64,000 bases of DNA, taken from Stratiolaelaps scimitus (lineage: Eukaryota > Arthropoda > Arachnida > Mesostigmata > Laelapidae). The DNA is taken from positions 8,216,001 through 8,280,000 of the forward strand of contig JABWDB010000005.1 in NCBI GenBank assembly GCA_019614645.1, written 5' to 3'. The position numbers and the translations under genes are program-made. Positions 1 through 11,670 of the stretch are shown here, in pieces (positions within the stretch are counted from its first letter, which is position 1; each line of letters starts with the position of its first letter). The notes beneath the pieces are model-generated. The model was not told the origin of the DNA. It saw nothing but the letters and a program-made list of their open reading frames with translations, and searched no databases.

Positions 1-2199
1 ATGTCACTCGAGCATGTTCTAGCACGATCTCGGTCGGATTTGGCTTGATGACTACTGTTCACACACACACACACATGTATATATATATATATATATATAT
101 AATTACCTTATCACATCACGATTGCCATCATATGGAATGGATTTAACATCCATATGTGCACTCATATCATATTTGTTGTGTTGTCACAATTAGCGAAATC
201 CCCTCAGCGTCGAACACGATAATTTATCCCTCGGCTCGCAGCAGCGTGTACGTTTCGTTGAGCTCGGCAAATCGTCTAGGCCGGATCGTCTCAGAACGAA
301 TCACTCGTTCCGTCATCACAACGCATCGATTATCTAATAATTATCTACTATTACTGCTGGATCGCGTCACGTACGCCACTGACAAATGGTTGCTCTACAC
401 AGCAGCGGCGCCACAGCACACACGATATTGGCTAGTTCACCTGCAGCAAACGCTCACGACCATAATCATTAAGCATTTGGGGCAACTGAACGCAAGAACA
501 ACAAGAACAACAGTGGCGACGGCGACGACAAATCTCCGATGAGAAATGGGTGAAAAACGTTTCGCGTAACAATCGACGCGTGTTGCGCGGGACAAGCCGC
601 CACGGACGGCAAACGCAACCCACTCGACTCCGATGTGTATATGCTTATGTATGCGGATAGCTGGATCAGCTGTTGCTTCGTAGCGCTCGGTCGGCAGGGC
701 TCCAACAGCTACGGCCGTCACTGCCGCCGCGGATCGCTCGAAGTCGCACGGCACCAACAACAAACACGTTCGAGGGTGGAGGGAAAGCTGTTGGGTGGTA
801 AGGGCGTAAACAAATAAAGCATGCCATTATCACATTCGGGTAGTAGCAACAATAACAACAACGCCTGTTACTGGACATTTGCTCGTGCGGGCGATCAACC
901 AACGAACGTTGGTTGCTTCTCCGACGATCGTGTAGCTCGACCAACCATCGAATAAGGGCTTTGGATAAATGACGACGGAGAGACGATTAGTCCCGGTCAG
1001 CTTGGATGAATGTTAGGTTAGGCTAAGCTAACCGAAATGTTTGGTTATGCTAAAAAAAAGTGCGGTTACGATTTGATTAAGAATAACAGGGTACATTGTA
1101 AAGTGGAATAGTTTCCAGCAAATATGGTTCATTCGAAAAATTAGATCTTGTGAAAAAAAAAATATATATATATATATGCGCGTGTGAAATAAAAATATGT
1201 ACGCCACATAGCAGCGTAAACTCTAGCTCTCTTGTTGCTTTGTGTCAGTGTCATTATTGATTAGGTGTACAGTAATGGCAACGTTGTCGGTGCACATATT
1301 TGTTATCGCCTAAAAATATCACTCAGAACAATTGTTGCACTTTTATTAATATTTTGTTTCTTTCTCTAGTATTTCCTTTTTGCTGTAATATACAATAGAG
1401 ATACATCGAAATGGCAAACCCCAACTAGTTTCAGCTGTTCGATCGAATGCAGCTATTTGATCAGCTAAACAGTGGTAGACTAAGTATGCTCATATTTTCT
1501 CTCTCGGTCTCTACCCTAACCTTCACGTAACTCCATCACGGCGACGACAACTACGTCGAGGTGATATCGATGATCCATCAGTGGTATACATACTATCCAT
1601 TCGCCGTACGGAGAATGGCTAGCCATCTAGCGGTCGGCGGGCGGCGTTCGACATCACAGAACGTTGCTGGGAGAGGGGGGCAGCATGTTATGATATGCGC
1701 AACGGATTGTTATTTTCGTCGTCGATCGTTGCCCGCCACCGGGCGGCTGCACCTGCCTGCAGATGATCATCATCGGGAGAACAGCGTGTGGCACAACACA
1801 CAGCAGACAGGCACTAACACGCAGTCGGCAGCCGTAGCACAGCAGGGCCCTCGACGTAGAAAGGCGCCACTCGGGCAGACCGCACACAGACCGCCACCTA
1901 TACCGACAGCAGCGGACGACAGGAGCCTATGGTGGTAAATATCCCATGTATATATCTGTATGGATGTGTCCCTATGTGTCCGCCTGTGTGAGGCTGTCTA
2001 ACTGTGTGTCCCAATGGTGGTGCTCTGCTCGCAGTAGCAGCAGCAGCGGCGGCGGCGGCAGCAGCAGCAGCACCACTGCTCGTAGTGGCACTGTATGTAG
2101 TATGAGTTGCTGCAAGCTGCAACAGCAGCTGTACCCAACAACACTGAGCTATCGAAATCTCGACCTGTTGTATCACTGATGTGTGGCCGACACAGTAAC
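1..2199. other. Non-coding left flank, no gene seen
   Basis: I see no supported gene here. The stretch holds a CA/TA microsatellite at 60-101, a short (AT)n run at 1162-1177, and AT-rich DNA up to about 1550. From there the sequence becomes richer in CpG and in CAG/CGG-type triplets, notably at 2030-2075. ORFs of up to 147 codons exist on both strands at 1560-2340, but they are made of triplet-repeat and Cys/His/Thr-rich sequence with no recognisable domain. They look like chance ORFs in a promoter or 5' UTR region. Confidence 0.5.
60..101. repeat. (CA)n-(TA)n compound microsatellite
   Basis: An alternating CA run is followed directly by an alternating TA run. It is simple sequence in non-coding DNA. 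Confidence 0.95.
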
Positions 2200-2463
2200 A
2201 GTGTGCAAGTGTCGAGCTGACCTGTTCGTCTGGCGAGCTGCAAACAAACAGGACGGAGCAGATGGCAGCTGTCGTCGGCCGTAACTCCAGCTGTTGTCCG
2301 TGTCCATCTGGCGAGTGAACGCTGCTCCTGAACTTCAGCACAGAGAGCGTGTCTGTGTGTGAGCGGAACTGCTCGCTCTTGTTCCGGCTCGTGCTGTGCG
2401 TGGTTGTGTGTCTCTGCCTACGGGAAGGTATCCGGCGGCAGCCCGATGTGAACTGCCAAGCAG
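2200..2463 (+). other. Possible 5' non-coding exon of the downstream gene
   Basis: The CpG-rich sequence ends in a strong consensus donor: CAG at 2461-2463 followed by GTGGGT. The next plausible acceptor in the same orientation with open coding sequence behind it is the CAG at 4891-4893. Joining the two would place the first in-frame ATG at 4903. The start of this exon is arbitrary, because no TATA box or initiator stands out. This is inference from splice signals only; a cDNA would decide it. Confidence 0.25.
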
Positions 2464-2752
2464 GTGGGTCATTTGGTTACTTGTAATAGTTAGTTAAGTT
2501 TTCGCGGTTCTGCGACGCTTAGTGTCTCTGCAAACTGTGTGTGTCGGTGTCGATCTGTGCGTGTGTGTGTGTGTGTAATCTCGGTGTTTGCTCGCTGTGA
2601 AATTGAATCGACGTTGCAAAGTGCTGCCAGCTAGTCTGCCGTGAGTGCGAACGAAATGACCTGATCCGTGATGATATCGCGGTCGTCCCCCGAGTTCGTT
2701 TCGTCGTTGACTTGTGAAATCGGCACGGGAAAGTGGTCGTCAAAGTTGCTTG

Positions 2753-3067
2753 ATGCTCGGGCCTAGCGGGTCACTGCTGCCGCGGGTAGCTGTCGCCGCC
2801 ACCGCCACCGGCGCCGATGCCGCCGAAACGAACTCAGTCGATACGAGACTTGCGCTGCTGCTGCTGTTTGTGTTTGTTACTGGACTGTGGGACGCACAGC
2901 CCCTGATAACGAAGTACGGGGCCCGCAGCAGCGATCGGCAGTCCGGGCCGGACGTATGCACCCTTTGCCGGGTGACTTCTGCAGGGAGGCTCGATTGGTT
3001 GGTCGTGATCAACAACATACATAAAGGAGATGTAGAAAGAAACCTTTTGTATCGCTACTCCTCCTAA
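2753..3067 (+). CDS. Short ORF with hydrophobic segment, doubtful
   Basis: This 104-codon ATG-started ORF lies in CpG-rich DNA. Its first half is Ala/Val/Thr-rich. It is followed by a Leu/Phe/Val hydrophobic stretch of about 14 residues (LALLLLFVFVTGLW) that could be a membrane segment or a late signal anchor, then a CTLC motif. I recognise no family. Potential donors lie inside it (for example a GTATGC at about 2956), so it could be a first coding exon rather than a whole gene. It could equally be 5' UTR or intron of the gene starting at 4903. Confidence 0.18.
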   Translation: MLGPSGSLLPRVAVAATATGADAAETNSVDTRLALLLLFVFVTGLWDAQPLITKYGARSSDRQSGPDVCTLCRVTSAGRLDWLVVINNIHKGDVERNLLYRYSS

Positions 3068-4414
3068 CGTTAACTCCGCCCGCTCATTCGGGCTGGCCGA
3101 TTCGGCTATTCGTCAGCTGTTTGATGCACTAACCGCCGCTTAGGCGGCTGTTGGAACAGCGGGTTGGGCCTGCTCCTCCAACTCCGAGGTTCTCTCTGGC
3201 CGCTCCCAACACAACCAGCTGGAGCAATCCTACCAGTGGTTGGAGCGGACGTTTGGCCGATATGGCGCGAGTTTAGACTTTGGAATTCGGAAACAATGAT
3301 GGTAATTAGCTCAGCGCCACGCAATGCTACTGCCGCGGAACTAGACTACAATCGTGACGAAGACCGAGAAGCGGCCTGAGATAAAATGAGTTAATTTCAT
3401 TGTTTTCAACAGAAGTCACATAAGAGATGGCCGTGTGACCAACTTTCTAGCGCGTACTCGACTGCGTTTGCCGGCAGCTTCGTTGGGCGATACAGCTTAC
3501 GTGCTTAGACCTTAAGCGAAATCATCAAGCAAAATATCGACTTCATGGCAAGGGCTAGTGTTGTCTATAGCCGGATGGGGCCGGATGGGGCAGTGAATGT
3601 CCCCGCTAGGCGGGAACGCAGCAGGCGCAAACAAATAAAAAGATGGCATCCGACACACTAGTCTATGCATTTCTTTACGGTGGTACAGAAGGATGTGCGC
3701 GCCCGGAAAACATGCGCTACGAAATCAACGTGACTGCCTATATATAACGGTATGCTTGGACTGGTGCAGGTTGCTGCTTGAAGCGGGAGTGTCAAAAGTT
3801 TAGAAAACAATTTTCTATATATTGTGTGGAGTTCGGAAAGGTCCATTTAGTGGACGAAAACAACATTCGTTGCTGAACTGCAAAATGCTAATTGTTTTTC
3901 CAAACTTAGTCACTTCGCTCGGAACGCTCAAACTTCGAACTCTTGGCCTGATGGTATCTCTGATGGCGTACCCTTTCTCCTGGTGTAGAATCGCATCATT
4001 TGTCGCCCTCGCCTGGCATTCTCGTATACTCGAGTGCCATAAAATATCACAATTGTTAGGTAATGTCTGTCATCCAGAGCCTCTCGTTGGAAATTATCTC
4101 GGTCATGTTACACATTCAAGTTATAATGGCTAGAGGCTTTAATGCAATGTGCGTAGTCGTTGCCGTCACGTTAATTGTGATTCTTCCATACAGGTTTGTT
4201 CGATGGATTTCTGATTTGATTGTTTCGTGTGGACCGCAAAAAAAAGAACTGGTTGATTATTATTTTTTATAAACTAATTTTAATAATGACAAGCTCCGCT
4301 TCGGTGTAGATTTTAACCAGTCTTCAATAGTTACACTGAGGCATCACTTTGAAGAAAAATCCTGTGCATGTTGGCGCTATCGACATCGAGCACTTTGAGC
4401 AGTGTTATAAATGT

Positions 4415-4422
4415 TTTATTAT

Positions 4423-4455
<33 letters not shown>

Positions 4456-4475
4456 TATTATTATTATTATTATTA
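4415..4475. repeat. Self-complementary (TAA)n/(TTA)n microsatellite
   Basis: A run of TAA units switches at about 4454 into a run of TTA units. The two halves are reverse complements and could fold into one long hairpin. Similar switch-points occur at 4698-4729 and 11625-11670. Confidence 0.9.
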
Positions 4476-4540
4476 CTGACAGGACATCATTACTTCGGTG
4501 CTTTGCTTTTGCTCTATCATTTTGCTAACCCATTTGTCAA

Positions 4541-4690
4541 GCAAGTAAAGGTAAAGCTTTATTGATTTATTTAAGGAACTGCATACAATGCTTAAGTTCT
4601 CTTATATGTCATGCAACGGGATTCGAACCTGTGGCTTTACAGCCAATCTATGGCTTTTTACAGCCAGAGACTCAGCCACCGCGCAGACGC
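4541..4690 (-). repeat. tRNA-derived SINE-like element
   Basis: On the minus strand the element carries an A-box-like sequence TGGCTGAGTCTCTGG (plus-strand 4664-4678). About 35 bases further is a near-perfect pol III B box GGTTCGAATCCC (plus-strand 4618-4629). A tail follows, ending in AATAAATCAATAAAGC-type sequence. The A and B box spacing is that of a tRNA-related head, but the arms do not form a clean cloverleaf, so this is a SINE rather than a tRNA gene. Its 3' tail is shared with fragments near 20796 and 44650. The boundaries are approximate. Confidence 0.7.
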
Positions 4691-4697
4691 AAGTTAG

Positions 4698-4729
4698 TTA
4701 ATAATAATAATAATATTATTATTATTATT
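4698..4729. repeat. Self-complementary (AAT)n/(ATT)n microsatellite
   Basis: AAT units turn into ATT units in the middle, giving a hairpin-capable simple repeat next to the SINE-like element. Confidence 0.9.
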
Positions 4730-4902
4730 GACCTTACATAGGCTGATGACACTTTATATATTCCTTCATCCCTTGTGACAATATTAACTTCTGTGGCTAT
4801 CGTAATTATTATTGCTGCTGCGATTGTCCTCGTTTCTTGCCTGTTTATTCCTGTTTATTTATGATATTGCTCTTGTTGTGATGATTTGCCCAGGTGTCGC
4901 GC

Positions 4903-7900
4903 ATGCATCGCGGCTCACTGTTGCCAGCGATGGGAGGGCTGCCCCGTCGCATGCCCCCTTCGTCTACCATAGCTTTGCTGGTGACGCCTCCACCACAGAT
5001 TGGGCAGAATGGCAACGCATCTCATCCTGTCTCGGCTGGCTGTGGGCCGAAAAAGCCACAGGGAGGATCTCAGGGCGCAGCCGGCGGCGCCAACCATAAA
5101 TGCTCTCGATGTAAGGCGCGACCCAAGTCTGGGTCGGGCAGCAGTTTGTGCATCCGATGCAAACTGCAACGCGAGTATTGCTCGCCAAGAGGCGGCTTTG
5201 CGGGACCGTGTCGCAAGAAGCTGCCGATGGCAGCTCTGCCAATGACGCCCCTTTCGTCATCAGCGTCGTCGTCGTCGTCGCCAGCCATCGCGGGGATCCC
5301 GGACCCTCGGGGCGATGGCTCGCATCCGGCAACGCCGCAGCCGACTACTCCAACATCGCTACAGCCGGCGTTTGTTCCGGCGCCGAATTCGCCAAGTGGT
5401 GCGGGCTCGCCGATCGGAACACTGCCTATCCGTCCAATGAGTGCGACACTGTCGCCGAACGCGGAAACCGCCCACTTCACGAATCAACCTGTTGCTCCGA
5501 AATCATTGATCGTTCGTCTTGAAGTGGCGGGAGACGTGTCGCGAAGCCTCCACTGGGCGACGTTAAGAGATCAGCAGGACCTCACGGAAACGACATGGCC
5601 CCAGTTCATGGTAATGTTTCAATTTTTCGAACGTATCACATATGCATGACTATCTATGATTAAATTATACCTTGGTGATGTCACCTTCAGTCTTCCGTTA
5701 TGTTTTGTCATAAGTGGCGATAGACTAATGCCATACGAAATGTGCACTGCTTTGCACGCACATCGAATTCGTCTTCAGGAGGAACTCGAAGGGGAAACGG
5801 ACGATTTTCGGCCTGAGCCATTGAATCAGATTGTGCTTGTGAGTCAGCCTAGTCCGGCAGAGCTAGATCAGGCCGAACTTTGTCCGGCCAACGTCGCGCT
5901 CCCTGCCGAGATCATGGGAGCGATGGGCGATAATGCCGGATCGGCTGGAGCTCAGCTAGGCCTTGCACGGCTACCTCCCATACTGTCACTGCCCGAGGCT
6001 CCCGAGAGCCCGTCCGATTTCGCAAGCGAGGAGCCTTCCGGCTCATCATCGCCGACAACCATCTCCCCACAGTCGGTCAATACCACGATAAATGCGATCG
6101 GTGCCGCGAATTCAGAAATGTCACCACCAACACAGGGTGTGGTGGTCACCCTAAATATCCCCGACGCGGAACCTCCAGCCGACATCTCAGTAGAACACTG
6201 TGGCAATTCGCCTGGACAGTCGGCCACAACCAGCACAGCAAACGGGCCTGACTGTATTATATCTGATCGGCACGAAATCTCACCTACGGCATCGTCGCCC
6301 AGTCAACAAATCTATCTGCCGATGGTATCGGTGGCAACGACAGTAACATCGGCCACGATGAGCACAGACACATACAGCGCGGGAGGGCCTCTCCACGATC
6401 AGGGTGACAACTGCCAAAAGTACCTCGATGCTGAGGTCTGGCGAGGCCATGTAAGGTGGGTCCACTTTTCGATCTCATATAATAATTTATTATTATTATA
6501 CGATCTGAATTTGAGAAGTTATGACGTTCACGGATAGATCAAGCGTTCAGCTCTATCGTTCCAAACCGACAGTAGTGATTTATTCAACGCTGAGATACAC
6601 GTCAACAACACATACCCCCAGCTAGCTAACGGCTCGTGTCCTGAATGTAATACCACTTACGTATATTACACTGAAACTAATTTTGCTGCTGTTTTTTTGC
6701 TGTATGTAAAGGAGATCGATTCGTTCTTACGCAACATACCTTGAAGAAGCCTTCTCGGCTTTGCTTGAGTCGCCCTCGGAAACCAAATGGGTCACAGTAC
6801 TCAGCGTCTTCCAAAAGAAGACTGTGCTCTCGAAGATCCTTCAGCGGTTATCTGTTTTGCAAAGGACGCTACTGCCTGCAGATGAGCATGCATCGCTTCA
6901 ACGGTGAGTCGCTATTAAGTCAAGTGTGTTGTTTTCGAAGTTGGCACAAGCTAGCTCTTCGCGTAGACGTTACACCTTGACTGTGCGGGATTTAGGCTTC
7001 GGCAAAGACCTCTGATTGTTCCCCTTGCTGATGTTATGTTTGTAAGTCAGTCGGAACAGCACAGTTTGTCATCCGTTTGTATTTCAGATCTCACGAGGCC
7101 CAGATATCTCTTTGTACTCGTCTAGCTGACTCCTCTTGCATTTTCCCTCTGTTATTTCCATCTCTTCAGGGTATCTCGAAGTGCCGAGCAGCTGTTTAAG
7201 GCGATGACTCAGCTACGTGGGCAGATGGCTGCTGCGCGAAGTGCTGGAGAGCGTTTAGGACAGGCCGCCAGCTATCCATTAAGCCAGACTCCACATAGCT
7301 ACGCTACACCAACAGTGGTCCGTGAGAAGAATTTGAACGGCTGCAGTCCTACGATGTCCATTCTCTCTTCTCCGTCCGCAATTGCGCCGAATGCATCAGG
7401 AGATGTTCTTGACAGTGACGCGTGCGGCGTTAAGTCGACTGCCAGTAGACCTCATCTGGACGTAAATTCGTTCATGTATCCGCCACGTATACTGCAGCAG
7501 CAACAGCAGGCTACGCCGGCGACAACGCCGCCGATCGCCAACGGAACGACGAAGTCTCCTGTGTACAGTGCCAGCCCTGCAACGGCTGATGTTGGGGAGA
7601 GCTTCCTCTCGAATTGTGCGCCTTCGACGTCGCTACCGGGTCATCTCATGACATCGCAGAAGTCGCTGACGGAGGAAGCCGATGAGGAAATTACGAAAAT
7701 CCTCGCAAAGCTTCAAAAGGAAGATCGATGTACTACTGTTCCGCAAGGATTACTCGGTAGCACAGACAAATTGTCACATTCAACAACTACGGGCTTGTTG
7801 TCACAGCAGCCACAGCTGAACAACCCTGGAACAGCGTATCCGTTTCTAACGAACGGGTCAACCACGGCAGGTCAAAATGTGTCAAAGACAGAAGGGCTTC

Positions 7901-9730
7901 CAGCCCCCCCAGTGGCGCCTTCGTTGTCCGCGGCTCCACAGCAGCAGCAGCAGCACAGCAACAGCACGGAGTCCAGTCTACCCGCTCAACTGATGGTGAG
8001 ATTGCTATCCCCTGAATTTCCTGCACAGCCGGAGGTGTTCATGAGTTCGGCAGACTCTCAGTTCGGTGCTCATAGTTCGGTCACAAGCTCATATGGCGGG
8101 ACACCGATAAATCAGACGAACGAATCTCTTGACAACGGAACATATGTGAACATGGCAGGTCGAGAAACAGACCCTGCTCAACGGTCGTTCGTTCAACATC
8201 AGCAAGTCAATGTTGGAGCCCCAATAGGAAATGGGCAGTTATATGCCGATGATATATCGGGGCCACCGTCCCTCAGTCAAGATTCAGAGCATCAGTCGTG
8301 GGAGACACAACAGTCACAACAGGTTTGTCTGAAGTCGGACAACGGCGACATGTTCTCTCCACCGCCGCCTAAGAAACCCCATGTCGAGATGTATCGGGGT
8401 GGAAGCGTTGTCCCGATGGTAGCAGCGCCCCAGCTCCGTAGTCTTCTAGCTCGAAAATTGCCAGCTCCGATATCTCGGCAGACAACACAGAGCCCATGGT
8501 GAGTAAAGAGAGTTTTCCTTCATCGACGAGAACTAACCGTTAGCTAACTCCGTGGCCTTATTGTACCTGGTACGATAGTCTGACGCGCTGCAACCCGATG
8601 ATGGGTGCCTTACAGATTCTTATGAATGAAATTCAATGTAATGAATACAAAGCCTCTTGACCCACGTGAAAGTGGTCTCCGTAAACCGATATATCGGTGA
8701 CAACCGCAGCGTTGGTTTTTTTTTTTGCTACAATTACAGCTTCATGAGCGACTCGTATGCTGACGGCAGCGGAGGTGCGCCTCATTCCTTGACAACGTCT
8801 TCGTCGCCGGATGTCTTCCAGTTTAGCCAACATCAACGGGTGTACCTGAGTCCCTCTCAGGGGATAACACCATATCATGGTAATCCAACACACTGTGTCT
8901 GGGTACAACAAGAACGTTGTAACGAATATTCCTTATTTCAAGTATACACCGCGTAACACTGTTAACCATCTGCAAGTCTGAAGTATTTACGGGAGATCGA
9001 TCACATGTTTTCTACTCATCCTAACCAAGTGTTAACTGAACGAATGACACAGGTTTATGTGCAAATTGTTGTGTTGCAGAAGCACCAAAGGCTACAAAAT
9101 TGCTGCCAACGCTACCAGCGTTTGGCTCATCATTGCCGCAGAAGGCGTTATATCAGCGAGGTTCCGACTGTTCTCAGTACGGATCGCAAAGCCATGATCA
9201 GCAGCAGCAGCAACAACAACAACATGGAGAGGTAATTTTCCCATTAGACATTGATAATTAACAAATGTGTTGTTTTCATCGCAAAATATTTACATGCATA
9301 CATTCGAAGAGGATATATGTGTTAGTAGCATCGTTGTCGTTCAGGTTGTAGAGTAACAATAGGCTCCCGTATTCCGTTCGTATTTCAGCATTTAGAAAAA
9401 ATGCCCACACGGCTCTCACCAACAGTCCAAGTGATGGGTCACCAGCAGATGATGAACGTTGGAATGGGAGTCGGGCTCCAGCTTTCTGAACAGTCTCGAC
9501 TGATCGCCGATAGCATCCCACCAAATACAAACGGACCTTGCTCAGGGCTATCGGAGCCGGACAACAACGCCGTGATGCATTGTGCTCCATTGAATAGGTT
9601 GGATATGTTTGATACACCGACAGCTGGCTCGCTTTCGGGGCTATCGCCCGTACCAGCAGGCCCCGTATACTCATCTTGGTCAACAGTCCAGTGTCTAGCC
9701 GCTCCTGGACAGGGTCCTCCTCCAGGCTGA
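4903..9730 (+). CDS. Large low-complexity protein with N-terminal cysteine cluster, seven exons, family unknown
   Basis: Hand-built model with exons 4903-5610, 5779-6455, 6712-6903, 7170-8498, 8740-8879, 9080-9231 and 9389-9730. Each junction has GT/AG signals and keeps one frame for about 1,179 residues. The exon 2 acceptor is the weakest choice; CAG at 5776-5778 was chosen because it preserves phase. Near residues 67-103 (5101-5211) a basic stretch has six cysteines spaced C-x2-C-x12-C-x2-C-x6-C-x9-C, probably zinc-binding. Most of the rest is Ser/Thr/Pro/Gln-rich and likely disordered. An ordered, helical-looking segment lies in exon 3 (about 6720-6900, motif YLEEAFSALLESPSETKW). A charged helix EEITKILAKLQKED lies near 7686. 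Exon 6 ends in a polyGln run. The composition suggests a nuclear regulatory protein. I do not recognise the family, and coding exons upstream of 4894 are possible. Confidence 0.65.
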
Positions 9731-11177
9731 AGGTCGTCTGCGATTCCGCTGCACACAGCTGCAGCTGTCCTCGAAACCTCATTGCAATTGCTTTTCGTCC
9801 GCCGAACGTCTCTCTTCGTCTATTTGTGTGGGGCACGCAAAGGCGATCTTGATGTAACCATAATGCTGTCGCTATCTTTCAACCTAGCCGGTCACACTAA
9901 CCAATGTGGTATGCCATTGTCGCAGAAATGACCCCCCGTGACGCCTCCTCTCCGAAGGTAGATAGAGCGAGGTCGATAGCCATTGACGAATCTTCCACGG
10001 GATCTGAACACACAGGATGGGTCACCTCGTTACCGTTTCCATATCGTTTCCATATACAACAACGATTATTGTCTGGTATAATAAGTATAAGCGCATTCGT
10101 ATCGATGCAGATGGCTCTGCGCCTTAGGCAGCGTTCATTATTTGGTATGATGTTGTGAAAGGTGTCGCTGCGCGACCTGAGGATAGCGGAAGGCGAAGCC
10201 GAAGTTCCTCAGTGGAGCCGCCGACTTAGTGCCTGGTGATGATGAAGGTCATGATGTACGATATGTGATGCATCTGAACGGATGGACGTTGGTGCTAAAG
10301 GCGAAGAAGGAGATGACGACGCGGTGAGTCTCCCAGTCAAGAATCGATCAATTTCGGGACCCAAGACAAGGCCCAATCACAGTCCAACGTTTGCACCACG
10401 AATGATAGCGGTCACGGTCACGAGCTGCATTTATTAAATAGGTCGATCGGACTTTTCCTTCGTCGATAGAAGGCGGATCCAAGGCTGGCCCTCTGATCCG
10501 AGCTTAGAACGGAGGAGTCTATGAGCGGAGGTATCATTGTAAATAGTTCGGAGGCGACTCTATTCTGTCTGACCGTGTCTCTGTCACAAGGTCGTTATAA
10601 ACGCTCCGGAAGTATACGGTGATTATGATTAATTCAGATTTTATCAATATTATTATTATTATGTTATCACGTCAGTGGACACGTTGTCAGCATGATTTAG
10701 ATCAATTGGAATATCCTATTCGTATTTACAGTACTGCTTATCCAGGGCTGTCATGTATGTTGATCTACCGATCTATAATATTTCTGATTTCGCAATCTGC
10801 TGTTATTAGTCTGACCAGTATCTTCGACCTGCATGTGACAATTGGACGTCAAACACCGTTGTCGATTTCGGAAGTCACTGGAACCGAATCTAGTTGTGGG
10901 CTTAGGTGAACATGATAAGCACTCGCGTTCGTTACTCATATGAATAACGTAAGAACTACCCCTTAGAAAGACGGAATCTTGATTTATTCAGTTCTGATTT
11001 TTATTCAAAACGCCTCGAAAATGCTATCTCCCTCTCAAATGTCATTGGCCTCTTCTAAAAGCCTACTCTTATAAGAACACCTACTTTGAAAGAGTCGTTG
11101 TTCATATTTTATTAGAGCGGTATCGTAAAAAAAGCACGGTGAATGACACTTATTATTCTCATGCAGCATTCGGGCGG

Positions 11178-11222
11178 TGTACATATAATATATATAATAT
11201 AATCATATATATTATATGTACA
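11178..11222. repeat. Perfect inverted repeat, 17-bp arms
   Basis: The left arm 11178-11194 (TGTACATATAATATATA) is the exact reverse complement of the right arm 11206-11222, with an 11-base spacer. It is AT-rich and outside any gene I can see. Confidence 0.9.
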
Positions 11223-11624
11223 TACATCCGATACATGCCTTATGTATTCGTTATTATCGTATTGTATTTCAGTCCAAACAATATTCATGTGTCAATGATT
11301 TACTACTCGTAAACAAACCAATCATGTTCAACTGAGGATCTACTTGCATAAAGGACAATAAGTTGCAATACTCTTTGCAAATATATGGCTAACTAATCGA
11401 ATAATTTCAAGATTTTTGTGCTGCTGCTGCTGGCATAGAGGACTAACATTTCCATCGATGGGAGATTTTTCACTGTATCGTTGTTGTCCTTGTTGTTGTG
11501 ACATCCAGCGTTCATTGTTGTTACCCTTGTTGTATCCTGGGCGCTCCGTACGCTTAGTAATCGGCTGCTTATGGAAACAGTGTTCTATTACTATACTGAC
11601 CTGAGCAATATATATGCAATTGAA

Positions 11625-11670
11625 ATAATTATAATAATATTAATAATAATAATAATTATTATTATTATTA
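11625..11670. repeat. Self-complementary (AAT)n/(ATT)n microsatellite
   Basis: This is the third copy in the window of an AAT run that switches to an ATT run, forming a potential hairpin. Confidence 0.9.

Noticed and set aside
1898..2341. 147-codon minus-strand ORF with a polyAla run
   Set aside because: The Ala run is a CAG/CGG triplet tract read in one frame. Comparable ORFs exist on the other strand and no domain is visible.
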